From UBA10939 sp050942745 (GTDB taxonomy: Bacteria; Myxococcota; Myxococcia; Myxococcales; UBA5297): a stretch of DNA of 15,786 nucleotides. The notes below the pieces were generated by a model. The model did not search any database and was not told the DNA's origin. It was given only the letters and a program-made list of their open reading frames with translations. Position numbers and translations under genes: made by a program. Below are positions 6,234-15,171 of this stretch, piece by piece; the stretch's first letter is position 1; each line of letters starts with the position of its first letter. The stretch covers positions 1-15,786 of the forward strand of contig JBMNNX010000157.1 of NCBI GenBank assembly GCA_050942745.1, written 5' to 3'.

Positions 6234-7628
6234 ATGCGCTTCCAACACATCCTCCTCGTCGACGACGACAGCAGCATGCGGCACGTCCTCGCGGTCATCC
6301 TGACCGAGAGCGGCTACGAGGTCCGCGCCGTCTCGAATGGCGAGGAGGCGCTCGCCGAGCTCGAAAAGCATGACTACGACCTCGTGCTGTCGGACGTGCG
6401 GATGCCGAAGATGGACGGCCTCACGCTCCTCAAGGAGATACGCGAGCGCCGCCCCGAGCTCACCGTCGTGGTGATGAGCGCCTACGGCACGCACGACTCG
6501 GCCATCGAGGCGGTGAAGGCCGGCGCCTACGACTACATCAACAAACCGTTCAAGCCCGACGAGGTCGTGCTCGTCCTGCGCAAGGCAGAAGAGCGCGAGC
6601 GGCTCAAGCGCGAAAACGAGCGCCTGCGAAGCGAGCTGTCGCGCGACCTCACGATCAAGAACCTCATCGGCACCAGCGAGCAGATGCAGGAGGTCGTGCG
6701 CCAGGTCCGCAAGCTCGCGCCCGTCAAGTCCACCGCGCTCATCACCGGCGAGAGCGGGACCGGAAAGGAGCTCATCGCCCGCGCCCTGCACGAGCTGTCG
6801 CCGCGCGCAGCGATGCCCTTCGTCGCGGTCAACTGCGGCGCGCTGCCCGAGCAGCTCATGGAGAGCGAGCTGTTCGGGCACGCCAAGGGCGCCTTCACCG
6901 ACGCGGTGCGCAGCAAGAAGGGGCTCTTCACCGAAGCCGACGGCGGCACGCTGCTGCTCGACGAGGTCGGTGAGCTGCCCGCGGCCCTGCAAGTGAAGCT
7001 GTTGCGAGTGCTGCAGGAGGAGGAGATCCGGCCCGTCGGCGACACTCGAAGCCAGAAGATCGACGTGCGCGTCGTCGCTGCGACCCGGCGCGACCTCGCG
7101 AAGGAGGTGGCCGAAGGGCGGTTCCGCGAGGACCTCTACTACCGGCTCAACGTCGTCAACGTGCGGCTGCCTCCGCTGCGCGAGCGCCCTTCGGACATCC
7201 CCAACCTCGCCTGGCACTTCGTCGCCAAGTACAACGAGCGGCTGGGGCGCAAGCCGCCCATCACATCCATCTCCGCGGCGGCGATGGATGTGCTGCTCGC
7301 CCACTCCTGGCCAGGCAACGTGCGCGAGCTGGAGAACGCCATCGAGCGCGCGATGGTGCTCTGTGAAGGCGAGACGATCACGCCCGAGGGGCTGCGGCAA
7401 ATAAGCCCGCGGCCTTCCCCGACCTCGGTCGCGCCCGACGCCCTGGTCATCGGCCCCGAAGAGCTCTCGATCAAGCGGGCTACCACGCTCATCGAGGCCG
7501 AGCTCATCCGCCGGGCGCTGCGCAAGACCGGCGGCAACCGCACGCGAGCCGCCGAGCTGCTCGAGCTGAGCCAGCGCGCGCTCATCTACAAGATCAAGGA
7601 CTACGGAATCGACGCGGACAATCCGTAG
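6234..7628 (+). CDS. NtrC-class sigma54-dependent response regulator (orphan)
   Basis: This 464-aa transcription activator has the full three-domain layout. The receiver domain is residues 4-118, with acidic D10-D12, phosphoacceptor D54 (LVLSDVRMPKMDG) and K104 in INKPFKP. The AAA+ domain is about 143-375, with Walker A GESGTGKE at 172-179, a loop reading GAFTDA at 219-224 where the usual sequence is GAFTGA, Walker B GGTLLLDEVGELP and the arginine-rich REDLYYRLN. The C-terminal Fis-type helix-turn-helix is at 418-460 (GGNRTRAAELLELSQRALI). On phosphorylation it should oligomerise and drive sigma54 promoter opening. TTG at 6231 is also in frame, but ATG at 6234 is preferred. The ribosome binding site is weak. 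No histidine kinase lies beside it, so its sensor is elsewhere. Its target genes are unknown. Confidence 0.97.
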   Translation: MRFQHILLVDDDSSMRHVLAVILTESGYEVRAVSNGEEALAELEKHDYDLVLSDVRMPKMDGLTLLKEIRERRPELTVVVMSAYGTHDSAIEAVKAGAYDYINKPFKPDEVVLVLRKAEERERLKRENERLRSELSRDLTIKNLIGTSEQMQEVVRQVRKLAPVKSTALITGESGTGKELIARALHELSPRAAMPFVAVNCGALPEQLMESELFGHAKGAFTDAVRSKKGLFTEADGGTLLLDEVGELPAALQVKLLRVLQEEEIRPVGDTRSQKIDVRVVAATRRDLAKEVAEGRFREDLYYRLNVVNVRLPPLRERPSDIPNLAWHFVAKYNERLGRKPPITSISAAAMDVLLAHSWPGNVRELENAIERAMVLCEGETITPEGLRQISPRPSPTSVAPDALVIGPEELSIKRATTLIEAELIRRALRKTGGNRTRAAELLELSQRALIYKIKDYGIDADNP

Positions 7629-7732
7629 CCACCGCGGCGGTCGCTGCCACGCTCCCGGCCGAGGCCGGACAGGGGCGCATGGCAACGCGCCCGGCGTGGA
7701 ATCAATCGATCCCAACCAATTCGAGGATCCCC

Positions 7733-7775
7733 GGCCACGGACTCAAAGGCCCGCGGTCCGGAGCGAGCCGTGGCC
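7733..7775 (-). terminator. Hairpin between convergent genes, at the PilZ gene stop
   Basis: GGCCACGG (7733-7740) and CCGTGGCC (7768-7775) form an 8-bp perfect stem. It starts directly after the PilZ gene stop codon on the minus strand and lies 104 bp after the response regulator stop on the plus strand. There is no adjacent T-run, so the terminator call rests on position between convergent genes. Confidence 0.35.
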
Positions 7776-8786
7776 TCACTCGGCCCAGAACATCGGCTCG
7801 CGCTTCTGCAGAAAGGCCTGCACCGCTACGGCGTCCTGGGAGCTGAGCTGCCGAAACTCGATTCCCATGCCTGGAAAAACTCCCGGCGTCCGGTCGGTAG
7901 AGTCGCGCACCCAGCGCACGACCCCGCTCAGGCTCAGCGCCGGCCTGGCCGGGAGCTTCAGCGAGAGATCGACCGGAGTGCCAGGCGGCAGCAGCGTCTC
8001 GTAGGTCGCGACGAAGATGCCGGTCTCCGAGATGTCGCCAGAGAAGCCGGTGAAGAAGTTGGACTCGCTCGACAGCGACACCTCGACCTGCAGTCGGTGG
8101 CGCGGGCTCTGGCGCCTGTCCGCGCCGGCGGCCGCCACCTGGCCGGCAGCCGGCGGGCTGGCTTGCGGCGCAGCGGCGGGCCTCGCCGCCGCGACCGGCG
8201 CCGCGGGCTGCTGCGGCGCCGAAGCGGGTGCCGCCTGCTGTGCGGGCGCCGGGATGGGCGCCGACGCCGGACGCGCCTTGGGCCTCGTCAAGTCGATGAT
8301 CTGCGCGGCGGCCTGGCGCTGCGCCTCGGCTCGTGCCCGCGCGAGGGCCTGTTCGGCCTGCGACGCGAGCTGGCCGGCGAGCTGCTTGATCTCGGCAACC
8401 TGCCGGTCGATCTCCGCGAGCTGCGCGGCTCGGGCCTCGACGGCCGCCCTCTCGGCGGCCGCGGCCCGCTCGCGAGCCGCGAGCGCCTGGCGACGAGCCT
8501 CGAGCGCGGCCGCGGTCTCCGCGCTCGCGACGTGCGGCGGCACGACCAGGCCGAGGCTGCGCATGAACGCCGCCTCCGCGCTCGAGTGGACAGGCGAGCT
8601 AGCCAGCCGCTGGAGCGCTGCCCGCGCCTCGTCGAGCCTCACCTGCACGTCCCGCGCGAAGGCTTCGATCTCGGCGCCCTTCTCGAGCAGCGCCACCTCC
8701 TCGCGCGACAGCGCCGCCTCGACCTCGGAGAGCTGCAGCAGCTCCGCGGCCGGCGTCCCGGGCGCGGGCACGATCTTGAATGCCAT
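7776..8786 (-). CDS. Coiled-coil PilZ-domain protein (probable c-di-GMP effector)
   Basis: This 336-aa protein ends in a PilZ domain, which binds cyclic di-GMP. Residues 224-229 give the arginine motif (RRQSPR) and residues 251-256 the matching DISETG (DxSxxG) motif. The strands around LSGVVRWVRD and PGMGIEFRQL complete the domain (about 222-330). Residues about 15-165 are alanine/glutamate/arginine-rich helix with likely coiled coil. Residues 170-220 are a Pro/Ala/Gln-rich flexible linker. No signal peptide or membrane helix is seen. The ATG at 8786 has a weak GAGAAG site. It begins 18 bp after the trpS stop on the same strand, so it is probably cotranscribed with trpS. Such long-linker PilZ proteins are common in myxobacteria, where they are linked to motility and polysaccharide control. 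The exact process here is unknown. Confidence 0.92.
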   Translation of the reverse strand: MAFKIVPAPGTPAAELLQLSEVEAALSREEVALLEKGAEIEAFARDVQVRLDEARAALQRLASSPVHSSAEAAFMRSLGLVVPPHVASAETAAALEARRQALAARERAAAAERAAVEARAAQLAEIDRQVAEIKQLAGQLASQAEQALARARAEAQRQAAAQIIDLTRPKARPASAPIPAPAQQAAPASAPQQPAAPVAAARPAAAPQASPPAAGQVAAAGADRRQSPRHRLQVEVSLSSESNFFTGFSGDISETGIFVATYETLLPPGTPVDLSLKLPARPALSLSGVVRWVRDSTDRTPGVFPGMGIEFRQLSSQDAVAVQAFLQKREPMFWAE

Positions 8787-8804
8787 CGGCGACTTCTCTC
8801 GCGA

Positions 8805-9830
8805 TCAGATTCCGGTCGGCAGGCCCACGGTCTTGCGCACCTCGTCGATCACCGGAGCGGCGATCTCCATGGCGCGGCGCGCACCGTCTCTCAGGATCTG
8901 CTCGACGGCTCCCGGGTCCTTGGCCAGCTCGGTGCGCTTCCGCCGCGCCGGGTCGAAGTGCGCGTGGAACGCGTCGAGCAACCTCTTCTTGTACTCGCCG
9001 TACCCGGTGCCGCCGCGCCGGTAGCTCTCGGCGACCTCTTCGATCTCCGAGGGGCTCAGGAACAGCTTGAGCAGCAGGAAGACCGTGTTGTTCTCGGGGT
9101 CCTTGGGCGCCTCGACCGGGGTCGAGTCGGTCACTATCCCCATGATCTGCTTCTTGAGCGTCTTGTCGTCGGCGAAGAGGTCGATGGTGTTGCCGTAGCT
9201 CTTCGACATCTTCTGGCCGTCGGTGCCGGGGACGACCGCGGTGCTCTCGAGGATCATCGGCTCGGGCAGCTTGAGGATGCCCTTCGCCTTCTTCTTGCCC
9301 TGCTTCGCCTCGGGATCCTGCGGGTCGTAGCCCTTGACGAAGGTGACGTTGAACTTGGTGGCGATGTCCCGCGCGAACTCGAGGTGCTGCTTCTGGTCCT
9401 TGCCCACCGGCACCACGTCGGCGCGGTAGAGCAAGATGTCGGCAGCCATCAGCACCGGATAGGAGAAGAGCCCGAGGTCGGGCGAGAAGCCGCGGGCGAT
9501 CTTGTCCTTGTAGCTGTGGCCTCGCTCGAGCAGCCCCATCGGCGTCACGGCGCCGAGGATCCAGTAGAGCTCGGTGTGGAAGGGGATATCGGACTGGCGG
9601 AACAGCACGGCGCGCGCCGGATCGAGGCCGAGGGCCAGGTAATCGAGCGCGATGCCCAGCGTGTTCTGCCGCAGCGTCTCCCCGTCGCGCACGGTCGTCA
9701 GCGCGTGGAGGTTGGCGATGAAGTAGAGCGACTCACCCTTGTCCTGCAGCTCCACGAACTGGCGGATGGCGCCAAAGTAGTTGCCGAGATGAAGAGAGCC
9801 CGAAGGCTGTACACCGGAGAGAAATCGCAT
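8805..9830 (-). CDS. trpS: Tryptophanyl-tRNA synthetase
   Basis: TrpRS attaches tryptophan to tRNA-Trp in the cytoplasm and is a class I aminoacyl-tRNA synthetase. The 341-aa protein begins MRFLSGVQPSGSLHLGNYFG, carrying the HIGH-like motif as HLGN at residues 14-17. The KMSKS motif is present at 207-211 (GQKMSKSYGN). Other family segments include FHTELYWILGAVTPMGLLER and VPVGKDQKQHLEFARDIA. A lysine-rich insert (KQGKKKAKG, about residues 176-184) precedes the KMSKS region, as in many bacterial TrpRS. The ATG at 9830 fits the family N-terminus. An in-frame ATG at 9878 would add 16 unconserved residues and has no ribosome binding site. The PilZ gene follows 18 bp downstream. No T-box or Trp-codon leader peptide was recognised upstream. 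Confidence 0.97.
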   Translation of the reverse strand: MRFLSGVQPSGSLHLGNYFGAIRQFVELQDKGESLYFIANLHALTTVRDGETLRQNTLGIALDYLALGLDPARAVLFRQSDIPFHTELYWILGAVTPMGLLERGHSYKDKIARGFSPDLGLFSYPVLMAADILLYRADVVPVGKDQKQHLEFARDIATKFNVTFVKGYDPQDPEAKQGKKKAKGILKLPEPMILESTAVVPGTDGQKMSKSYGNTIDLFADDKTLKKQIMGIVTDSTPVEAPKDPENNTVFLLLKLFLSPSEIEEVAESYRRGGTGYGEYKKRLLDAFHAHFDPARRKRTELAKDPGAVEQILRDGARRAMEIAAPVIDEVRKTVGLPTGI

Positions 9831-10161
9831 GGCTTTCCGTGGTTCTTGGGGGTCAGAAGAGCCGACACCATAACTCATGGGCGCCCGGCGATGGAGGGCG
9901 GTGGCGTGAAGAGATGAGCGCCGGTGGCGGATGACCGGGCGGTCGCGCTCGATCCTTGGTCAAGCCGGCAGGCGCAGCGCGTGCGGAACGAGCCTTCCGC
10001 GCAAACGAGCGGATGACGCCGGGCTCGAGTTGAGGCTTTGCCGTCGGCTCCGGCGGCGGAGCAGTGGCTCGTGATCAGCGCTTTCGGAGTGGCGGAGCTG
10101 GCGCTCCGCCCTCCATCCTTCCTTCGCGACGCCGTCCGCCGGGAGCGGCGGGCGCCTTCGC
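9831..10161. other. Intergenic region between trpS and the lipoprotein gene
   Basis: This 331-bp spacer carries the promoter of trpS (minus strand) and the end of the lipoprotein transcript. Apart from the hairpin element at 10086-10110 and a weaker CCGCC/GGCGG-type stem near 10131-10147, I see no gene or recognisable promoter in it. Short frames through it are not convincing. Confidence 0.4.
10086..10110 (+). repeat. Dispersed palindromic element, copy 1
   Basis: GGCGGAGC (10091-10098), TGGC loop, GCTCCGCC (10103-10110) is a perfect 8-bp hairpin preceded by GGAGT. The 24 bases at 10086-10109 match the reverse complement of 12055-12078 at 23 of 24 positions. It is in intergenic DNA 52 bp past the lipoprotein gene stop, so it may also act as a terminator or mRNA-end structure. 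Confidence 0.6.
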
Positions 10162-11778
10162 CTACCGGTGCGTCAGCGGGGTCGGAGGCTTGGGCTCGGC
10201 ATAGGGACCGGCGAGGAAGTCGTCCCAGGTGTTGTCCTGGTCGAGGTAGGTGCTCGCGAAGATGATGTGGCCGGTCGTGTTCCGGCTCCGGGCGAACTCG
10301 ATACGCGCCGCGATGCGCGAGAAGTTGGCTGTCGAGCCCTCGCGCGCGTGCATCCCGGCGACTATCCGCCGTCCGTTGGCGCCGGCGAGGAAGACGTCGG
10401 TGTGCGCACCCCAGTCGGTGCAGCTTCCTGGCCTGAGGTCCCAGTAAATCATCGGGTTCAGCTCATCGATGATCCCCTTGGCCATCCAGCCGAGCGAGTC
10501 CTGGTAGTAGTCGCCGTAACCTTCGCTGGTGCTGCAGTTGGGCAGCCGCTTGTAGATGCCCCAGACCGCCGCCGAGACGATGACGCTCGGCTTGGTGGCG
10601 AGCACCCGCTGGTAGACCGCCTCGACGAGCTTGTCGATCTGCGCGCGCTGGAAGTCGGCGAACGAGAGCGACTGCTGGGCGAACATCTGATCGAGCGTGG
10701 GCGTGTGGCAGAAGCTGCGCCCGGGCGTGCGGATGCGATCCATGTGGACGCCGTCAACGTCGTAGTTGGTGATCAGCTCCTCGACGACGTCGGCGAAGTG
10801 CTCGATGTAGCCGGGATCGGCCGCGATGTAGGTGTACTCGCTCTCCCCGTCGCTCGTGCCGCCCTGGGCGTCCTTGCAGATGTACTCGGGGTGCTGCTTG
10901 AGGATGTGCTGGATGCTCGAGGCCGAATTCGGGATCGCGCCGGGAGATCCGGCCCAGCCGCTGAGCGCGTTGATGTAGGCGTGAAGCTCGATGCCGCGCG
11001 CGTGCGCCGCGTCGATGGCCGTCTGAAGCGGGTCCCAGCCTGGGTCTTGGCCCAGCTCGCGGCCCGAGCCCTTCCACCACGGCACCAGGTTCGAGCGGTA
11101 GTAGGCGTCGCCGGCGCCGCGCACCTGGAAGTAGACCGCGTTGAAGTTGTTGTCGGCGGCCTTGTTGATGATGCGCCTGACGTCAGCGGCCGAGCCGAAG
11201 GCGAAGCGGGTCACCCAGACCGCGCGAGTCTCGGTCGAGCCCGGCACGATCTGGCCCCGCCCGACAGTGACGGGCACAGGCGCCGAGGCGATGCCCGCGC
11301 CGCCTTCCTGCGTGCTGGCGACCAGCGTGGTCTGCCCTTCGGCGAGCCCCTCGACGGCCTTGCCGAGCAGCGCGCTGTCGGGATCCGGCGGCGCATCGAC
11401 GACCCGGGCGATGCCCGGCTCGGCCACCGTGTAGCGGACGCTGCCGGTAACGTTGGCGACGCAGCCGTCGTCGAAAGTGCCGCGCACGCCGATTCGCACC
11501 TGCTCGCCTACTTCGACCGTGATCTCCGCCGGCTCGAGGCTGAGGGAGACGAGCGCGCGCGGACGGCTCTGCTCACAGGGATCTCCCGCGTCGGACTCGT
11601 CCGAGCCGCCGTCGGTCTGCGAGCCATCGGGCGTCGAGGCATCCGGCCCGTCCGTGCCTGCGTCCAGCACCGTCTGTGCGTCTGGGGAATCGCCTGCGTC
11701 CTGCCCTTGCGGAACCTCAGAGCCGCCGCAGGCCGCGAAAACACCAAGTAGAAGCCCCGCCCACAGCGCTCGACTCAT
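10162..11778 (-). CDS. Lipoprotein with Ig-like and GHL10-type glycosidase-like domain
   Basis: This 538-aa protein is exported and lipid-anchored. Residues 1-17 are a lipoprotein signal peptide (MSRALWAGLLLGVFAAC) with lipidated C17. Residues about 22-66 form an Asp/Gly/Ser/Ala-rich linker typical of myxobacterial surface lipoproteins. Residues about 74-173 resemble a bacterial Ig-like (BIG2) domain (LSLEPAEITVEVGEQVRIGV, ending near VPVTVG). Residues about 184-520 match the GHL10/DUF187 family of TIM-barrel glycosidase-like proteins. That match begins TRAVWVTRFAFGS and includes NNFNAVYFQVRGAGDAYYRS, GIELHAYINALSGW, VDGVHMDRIRTPG, LNPMIYWD and HIIFASTYL. These enzymes are thought to act on surface or peptidoglycan-type glycans, though the substrate is uncertain. 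The ATG at 11778 has GGAGG four bases upstream. An upstream in-frame extension to 11967 is rejected because it would bury the signal peptide. It is likely a single-gene unit. Confidence 0.9.
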   Translation of the reverse strand: MSRALWAGLLLGVFAACGGSEVPQGQDAGDSPDAQTVLDAGTDGPDASTPDGSQTDGGSDESDAGDPCEQSRPRALVSLSLEPAEITVEVGEQVRIGVRGTFDDGCVANVTGSVRYTVAEPGIARVVDAPPDPDSALLGKAVEGLAEGQTTLVASTQEGGAGIASAPVPVTVGRGQIVPGSTETRAVWVTRFAFGSAADVRRIINKAADNNFNAVYFQVRGAGDAYYRSNLVPWWKGSGRELGQDPGWDPLQTAIDAAHARGIELHAYINALSGWAGSPGAIPNSASSIQHILKQHPEYICKDAQGGTSDGESEYTYIAADPGYIEHFADVVEELITNYDVDGVHMDRIRTPGRSFCHTPTLDQMFAQQSLSFADFQRAQIDKLVEAVYQRVLATKPSVIVSAAVWGIYKRLPNCSTSEGYGDYYQDSLGWMAKGIIDELNPMIYWDLRPGSCTDWGAHTDVFLAGANGRRIVAGMHAREGSTANFSRIAARIEFARSRNTTGHIIFASTYLDQDNTWDDFLAGPYAEPKPPTPLTHR

Positions 11779-11976
11779 GAAACCTCCAGCGGAAAAAACG
11801 CGGGCGCCATCTTGCCATCGCGGCGCGGGCACGACAAACGGCCCGTGCGCCCGGCAACGAGATCGGCCAGCAGGCTCCGACCAGGCCCGGCGAAGGTCAG
11901 CGGTTCCCGGATCAAGAGATGGACGGCGACAGCTTCGGCTCGCCCAGCTCACGGAACCGCGCCGCACAGGAGCTCA
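11779..11976. other. Upstream region of the lipoprotein gene
   Basis: There is no gene here. It holds the ribosome binding site (GGAGG) and presumably the promoter of the minus-strand lipoprotein gene. A run of six A (six T on the coding strand) lies at about 11793-11800, just before the ribosome binding site. A GGGCACG/CGTGCGCCC bulged stem lies near 11829-11855. No confident promoter boxes were found. Confidence 0.35.
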
Positions 11977-12126
11977 AGCGTCTCCAGCGACGGAGAGCGT
12001 CCTCGAGGACGGCCAGCGTCGTCGAGGAAGGACGGCGTCGACCAAGGGTGGACAGCGGAGCTCCAGCTCCGCCACTCCAACGGAAGGGCGTCGCCACGGA
12101 CGGCAAGCGTCGCTGAGGACGAACGG
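11977..12126. repeat. Degenerate tandem repeat array, about six units of 17-22 bp
   Basis: A unit near AGCGTCNTCGAGGACGG recurs at 11977-11993, 11996-12012, 12015-12035, 12036-12053 (degenerate), 12086-12103 and 12105-12126. Unit two contains the perfect palindrome CGTCCTCGAGGACG. The array is split between units four and five by the larger palindrome at 12055-12072. It lies entirely between the response regulator stop and the lipoprotein upstream region, so it may form a string of hairpins in the 3' untranslated mRNA. Confidence 0.6.
12055..12078 (-). repeat. Dispersed palindromic element, copy 2
   Basis: GCGGAGCT-CC-AGCTCCGC at 12055-12072 is a perfect palindrome. Read on the minus strand with its flank (GGAGT), it differs at one base from the element at 10086-10109. 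It lies inside the tandem array downstream of the response regulator gene. Confidence 0.6.
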
Positions 12127-12144
12127 CACCGGCACGCGCCGGTG
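12127..12144 (-). terminator. Hairpin directly after the response regulator stop
   Basis: CACCGGC (12127-12133), ACGC loop, GCCGGTG (12138-12144) is a perfect 7-bp stem beginning three bases past the TAG stop of the minus-strand regulator. No T-run follows. The position favours a transcript-end or mRNA-stabilising hairpin for the kinase-regulator operon. Confidence 0.45.
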
Positions 12145-12147
12145 GGC

Positions 12148-13623
<1,476 letters not shown>

Positions 13624-13625
13624 GT

Positions 13626-15128
13626 TCAGGCTCCTCCGCTTCCGTGGTCGACGTCGCCTCCGGCGTTCTCGGCGGCGGCCGGGAGCTTCAAGGTGAAGGT
13701 GGCGCCTTTGCCAAGCTCGCTCTTCGCCTCGATGGACCCGCCGTGCCTTTCGGCGATGCTCCAGGCGACCGCGAGCCCGAGCCCGGTGCCCACGCCGGGC
13801 GGTTTGGTGGTGAAGGTCGGCTCGAAGATGCGCGACAGCAGCTCGGGCGCGATGCCAGGGCCATCGTCGCTGACCGTCAGCTCGACGAGCCCGCCTTGCT
13901 CGCCGGTGCGCAGGGTTATCGTCCCCGGGCCGCCGTGGAAGGCCTGGAGCGCGTTGACGAGCAGGTTGAGCGCGACCTGCTCTATCTCCGTCGCGTCGCC
14001 GCGCACCCTCAGCGGCACGGGCCACAGCTCCTGGTGGAAGACGACGGCCGCCGGGCCCTTGAGCTGGGGGCGAAAGAGCAGCGCCACGTCCTCGGCGAGC
14101 TGGTTGAGGTCGAAGGAGGACTGTCCCGACTGGCGCCGCCGGCTGAAGTTGAGCAGGCCGCCGACGATGCGTTTGCAGCGCAGCGCCGCCTTCTCGACCT
14201 CGCGCAGCATCTCCACGTCCTGCTCCGAGCGCCCCTCGTCGCGCAGCATGAGCTGCGTGAAGGCGAGCATGCCGCCGAGCGGGTTGTTGATCTCATGGGC
14301 GATGCCCGCGGCGAGCTGGCCGATGGCGGCGAGCTTCTCGGTCTGCATCGCCCGGCGCGTGAGGACCCGCTCCTCGGTCGTCTCACGGCAGAGGCAGATG
14401 AGCCGCTCGCCCCCTTCGAAACAGTGCATCGAGTAGCTGCGCCCGCCGGCAGCCAGCTCGACAGGCGCCATCGGCGTCTCGCTGCGCGCCACGGGGCAGG
14501 CCTCGCAGGGATGATCGCTCCCGAACAGAGCCCGATGGCAGGCCATGCCCACCAGCTCCGAGCCTCGAGCGCCGGCAAGGCGCCGGTAGGCGCGGTTGGC
14601 GCGCATCACCATTAGATCCCGGGAGAGGACGGCGAGCGGCTCGTCGATGTCGTTGAAGGTGCGCTCCCAGTCATGGAGGGCGCCCGAGAGCTCCGCGATG
14701 CGGTCATCGCTCGCGCGCGCCCGGGCGCGCAGGCGCCGGTTCTCCTCGAGCAAGCGCCGCTCGAAGGCCGCGCGCAGCGGATTGCCGGCCGGCGATTCGC
14801 CGCCCGGCGAGATGCAGACGCTCTCGATGGCCTGCTCACCCGCGGCGCCGCCGCCCACTTCGCCGTCGTGCATCAGCAGAAGCTGCGCGCCGGCGCGCTC
14901 GGCTGCGCTGGCCAGCAAGTCGGCCTCGCCGGCGCCGAGGAGCCGCGGCTCGACGAGCACGAGCGCCGGGCACTCCCGTGCGGCGAGCTCGGCACCCGCG
15001 CCGACCTCGCTGGCTGTCAGCAGGCGAAAGTCCGCCTCCGGAAGGAGGCGTCTGACCCGCTCGATGAGCTCCTCGTCCCCTGCGACGAGGAGCGCCGCGG
15101 GCCGCGATGAAGGATCTAAAGCGACCAA
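13626..15128 (-). CDS. PAS-domain sensor histidine kinase with degenerate receiver-like N-terminus
   Basis: This 500-aa soluble kinase of the NtrB type phosphorylates a response regulator, almost certainly the one 2 bp downstream. Residues about 10-90 resemble a receiver fold, but the phosphoacceptor position reads LVLVEPRLLG, with E60 in place of Asp. A helical linker (120-150) leads to a PAS domain at about 151-255 carrying CHRALFGSDHPCEACPV, that is C197, C208 and C211. The dimerisation/phosphoacceptor region has H278 in GIAHEINNPLGG. The ATPase domain has the N-box LNLLVNALQAF, G1 SDDGPGIA, F-box IFEPTFTTK and G2 GTGLGLAV. There are no membrane segments, so it senses a cytoplasmic signal. 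The only suitable start is TTG at 15128, with AGAGGA eight bases upstream; a weak start fits low expression. A sigma54-type promoter match lies just upstream. Confidence 0.96.
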   Translation of the reverse strand: MVALDPSSRPAALLVAGDEELIERVRRLLPEADFRLLTASEVGAGAELAARECPALVLVEPRLLGAGEADLLASAAERAGAQLLLMHDGEVGGGAAGEQAIESVCISPGGESPAGNPLRAAFERRLLEENRRLRARARASDDRIAELSGALHDWERTFNDIDEPLAVLSRDLMVMRANRAYRRLAGARGSELVGMACHRALFGSDHPCEACPVARSETPMAPVELAAGGRSYSMHCFEGGERLICLCRETTEERVLTRRAMQTEKLAAIGQLAAGIAHEINNPLGGMLAFTQLMLRDEGRSEQDVEMLREVEKAALRCKRIVGGLLNFSRRRQSGQSSFDLNQLAEDVALLFRPQLKGPAAVVFHQELWPVPLRVRGDATEIEQVALNLLVNALQAFHGGPGTITLRTGEQGGLVELTVSDDGPGIAPELLSRIFEPTFTTKPPGVGTGLGLAVAWSIAERHGGSIEAKSELGKGATFTLKLPAAAENAGGDVDHGSGGA

Positions 15129-15155
15129 GATAGGCGTCCTCTTGCGGATCCCGGA

Positions 15156-15171
15156 TGCATTTGGGGTGCCT
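15156..15171 (-). promoter_or_regulatory. Candidate sigma54 (-24/-12) promoter of the kinase-regulator operon
   Basis: On the minus strand AGGCACCCCAAATGCA matches the sigma54 consensus at GGCAC and TGCA with exact GG-N10-GC spacing. The predicted start point is near 15145, giving a leader of about 17 nt that still contains the AGAGGA ribosome binding site (15142-15137) of the TTG start at 15128. The geometry fits well, but this was judged by eye. Confidence 0.5.

Noticed and set aside
6021..7715. Minus-strand open frame of 564 codons opposite the orphan response regulator
   Set aside because: Antisense shadow of a gene with complete NtrC-class motifs; no recognisable protein features.
7770..9917. 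Long plus-strand open frame (715 codons) opposite the PilZ and trpS genes
   Set aside because: It is antisense to two clearly recognisable genes, is very rich in Arg, Gly, Leu and His, and has no domain. Long antisense frames are expected in GC-rich DNA.
9831..9990. Tryptophan attenuator or T-box ahead of trpS
   Set aside because: No leader peptide with Trp codons, no T-box sequence and no terminator/antiterminator pair could be recognised.
10168..11751. Plus-strand open frame of 527 codons opposite the lipoprotein gene
   Set aside because: Val/Asp/Arg-rich shadow of a gene with a clear signal peptide and GHL10 domain.
13624..14025. Upstream extension of the regulator frame beyond its ATG
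   Set aside because: It overlaps the kinase C-terminus in another frame and reads as Arg-rich shadow. The ATG at 13623 has a strong ribosome binding site and starts the family sequence.
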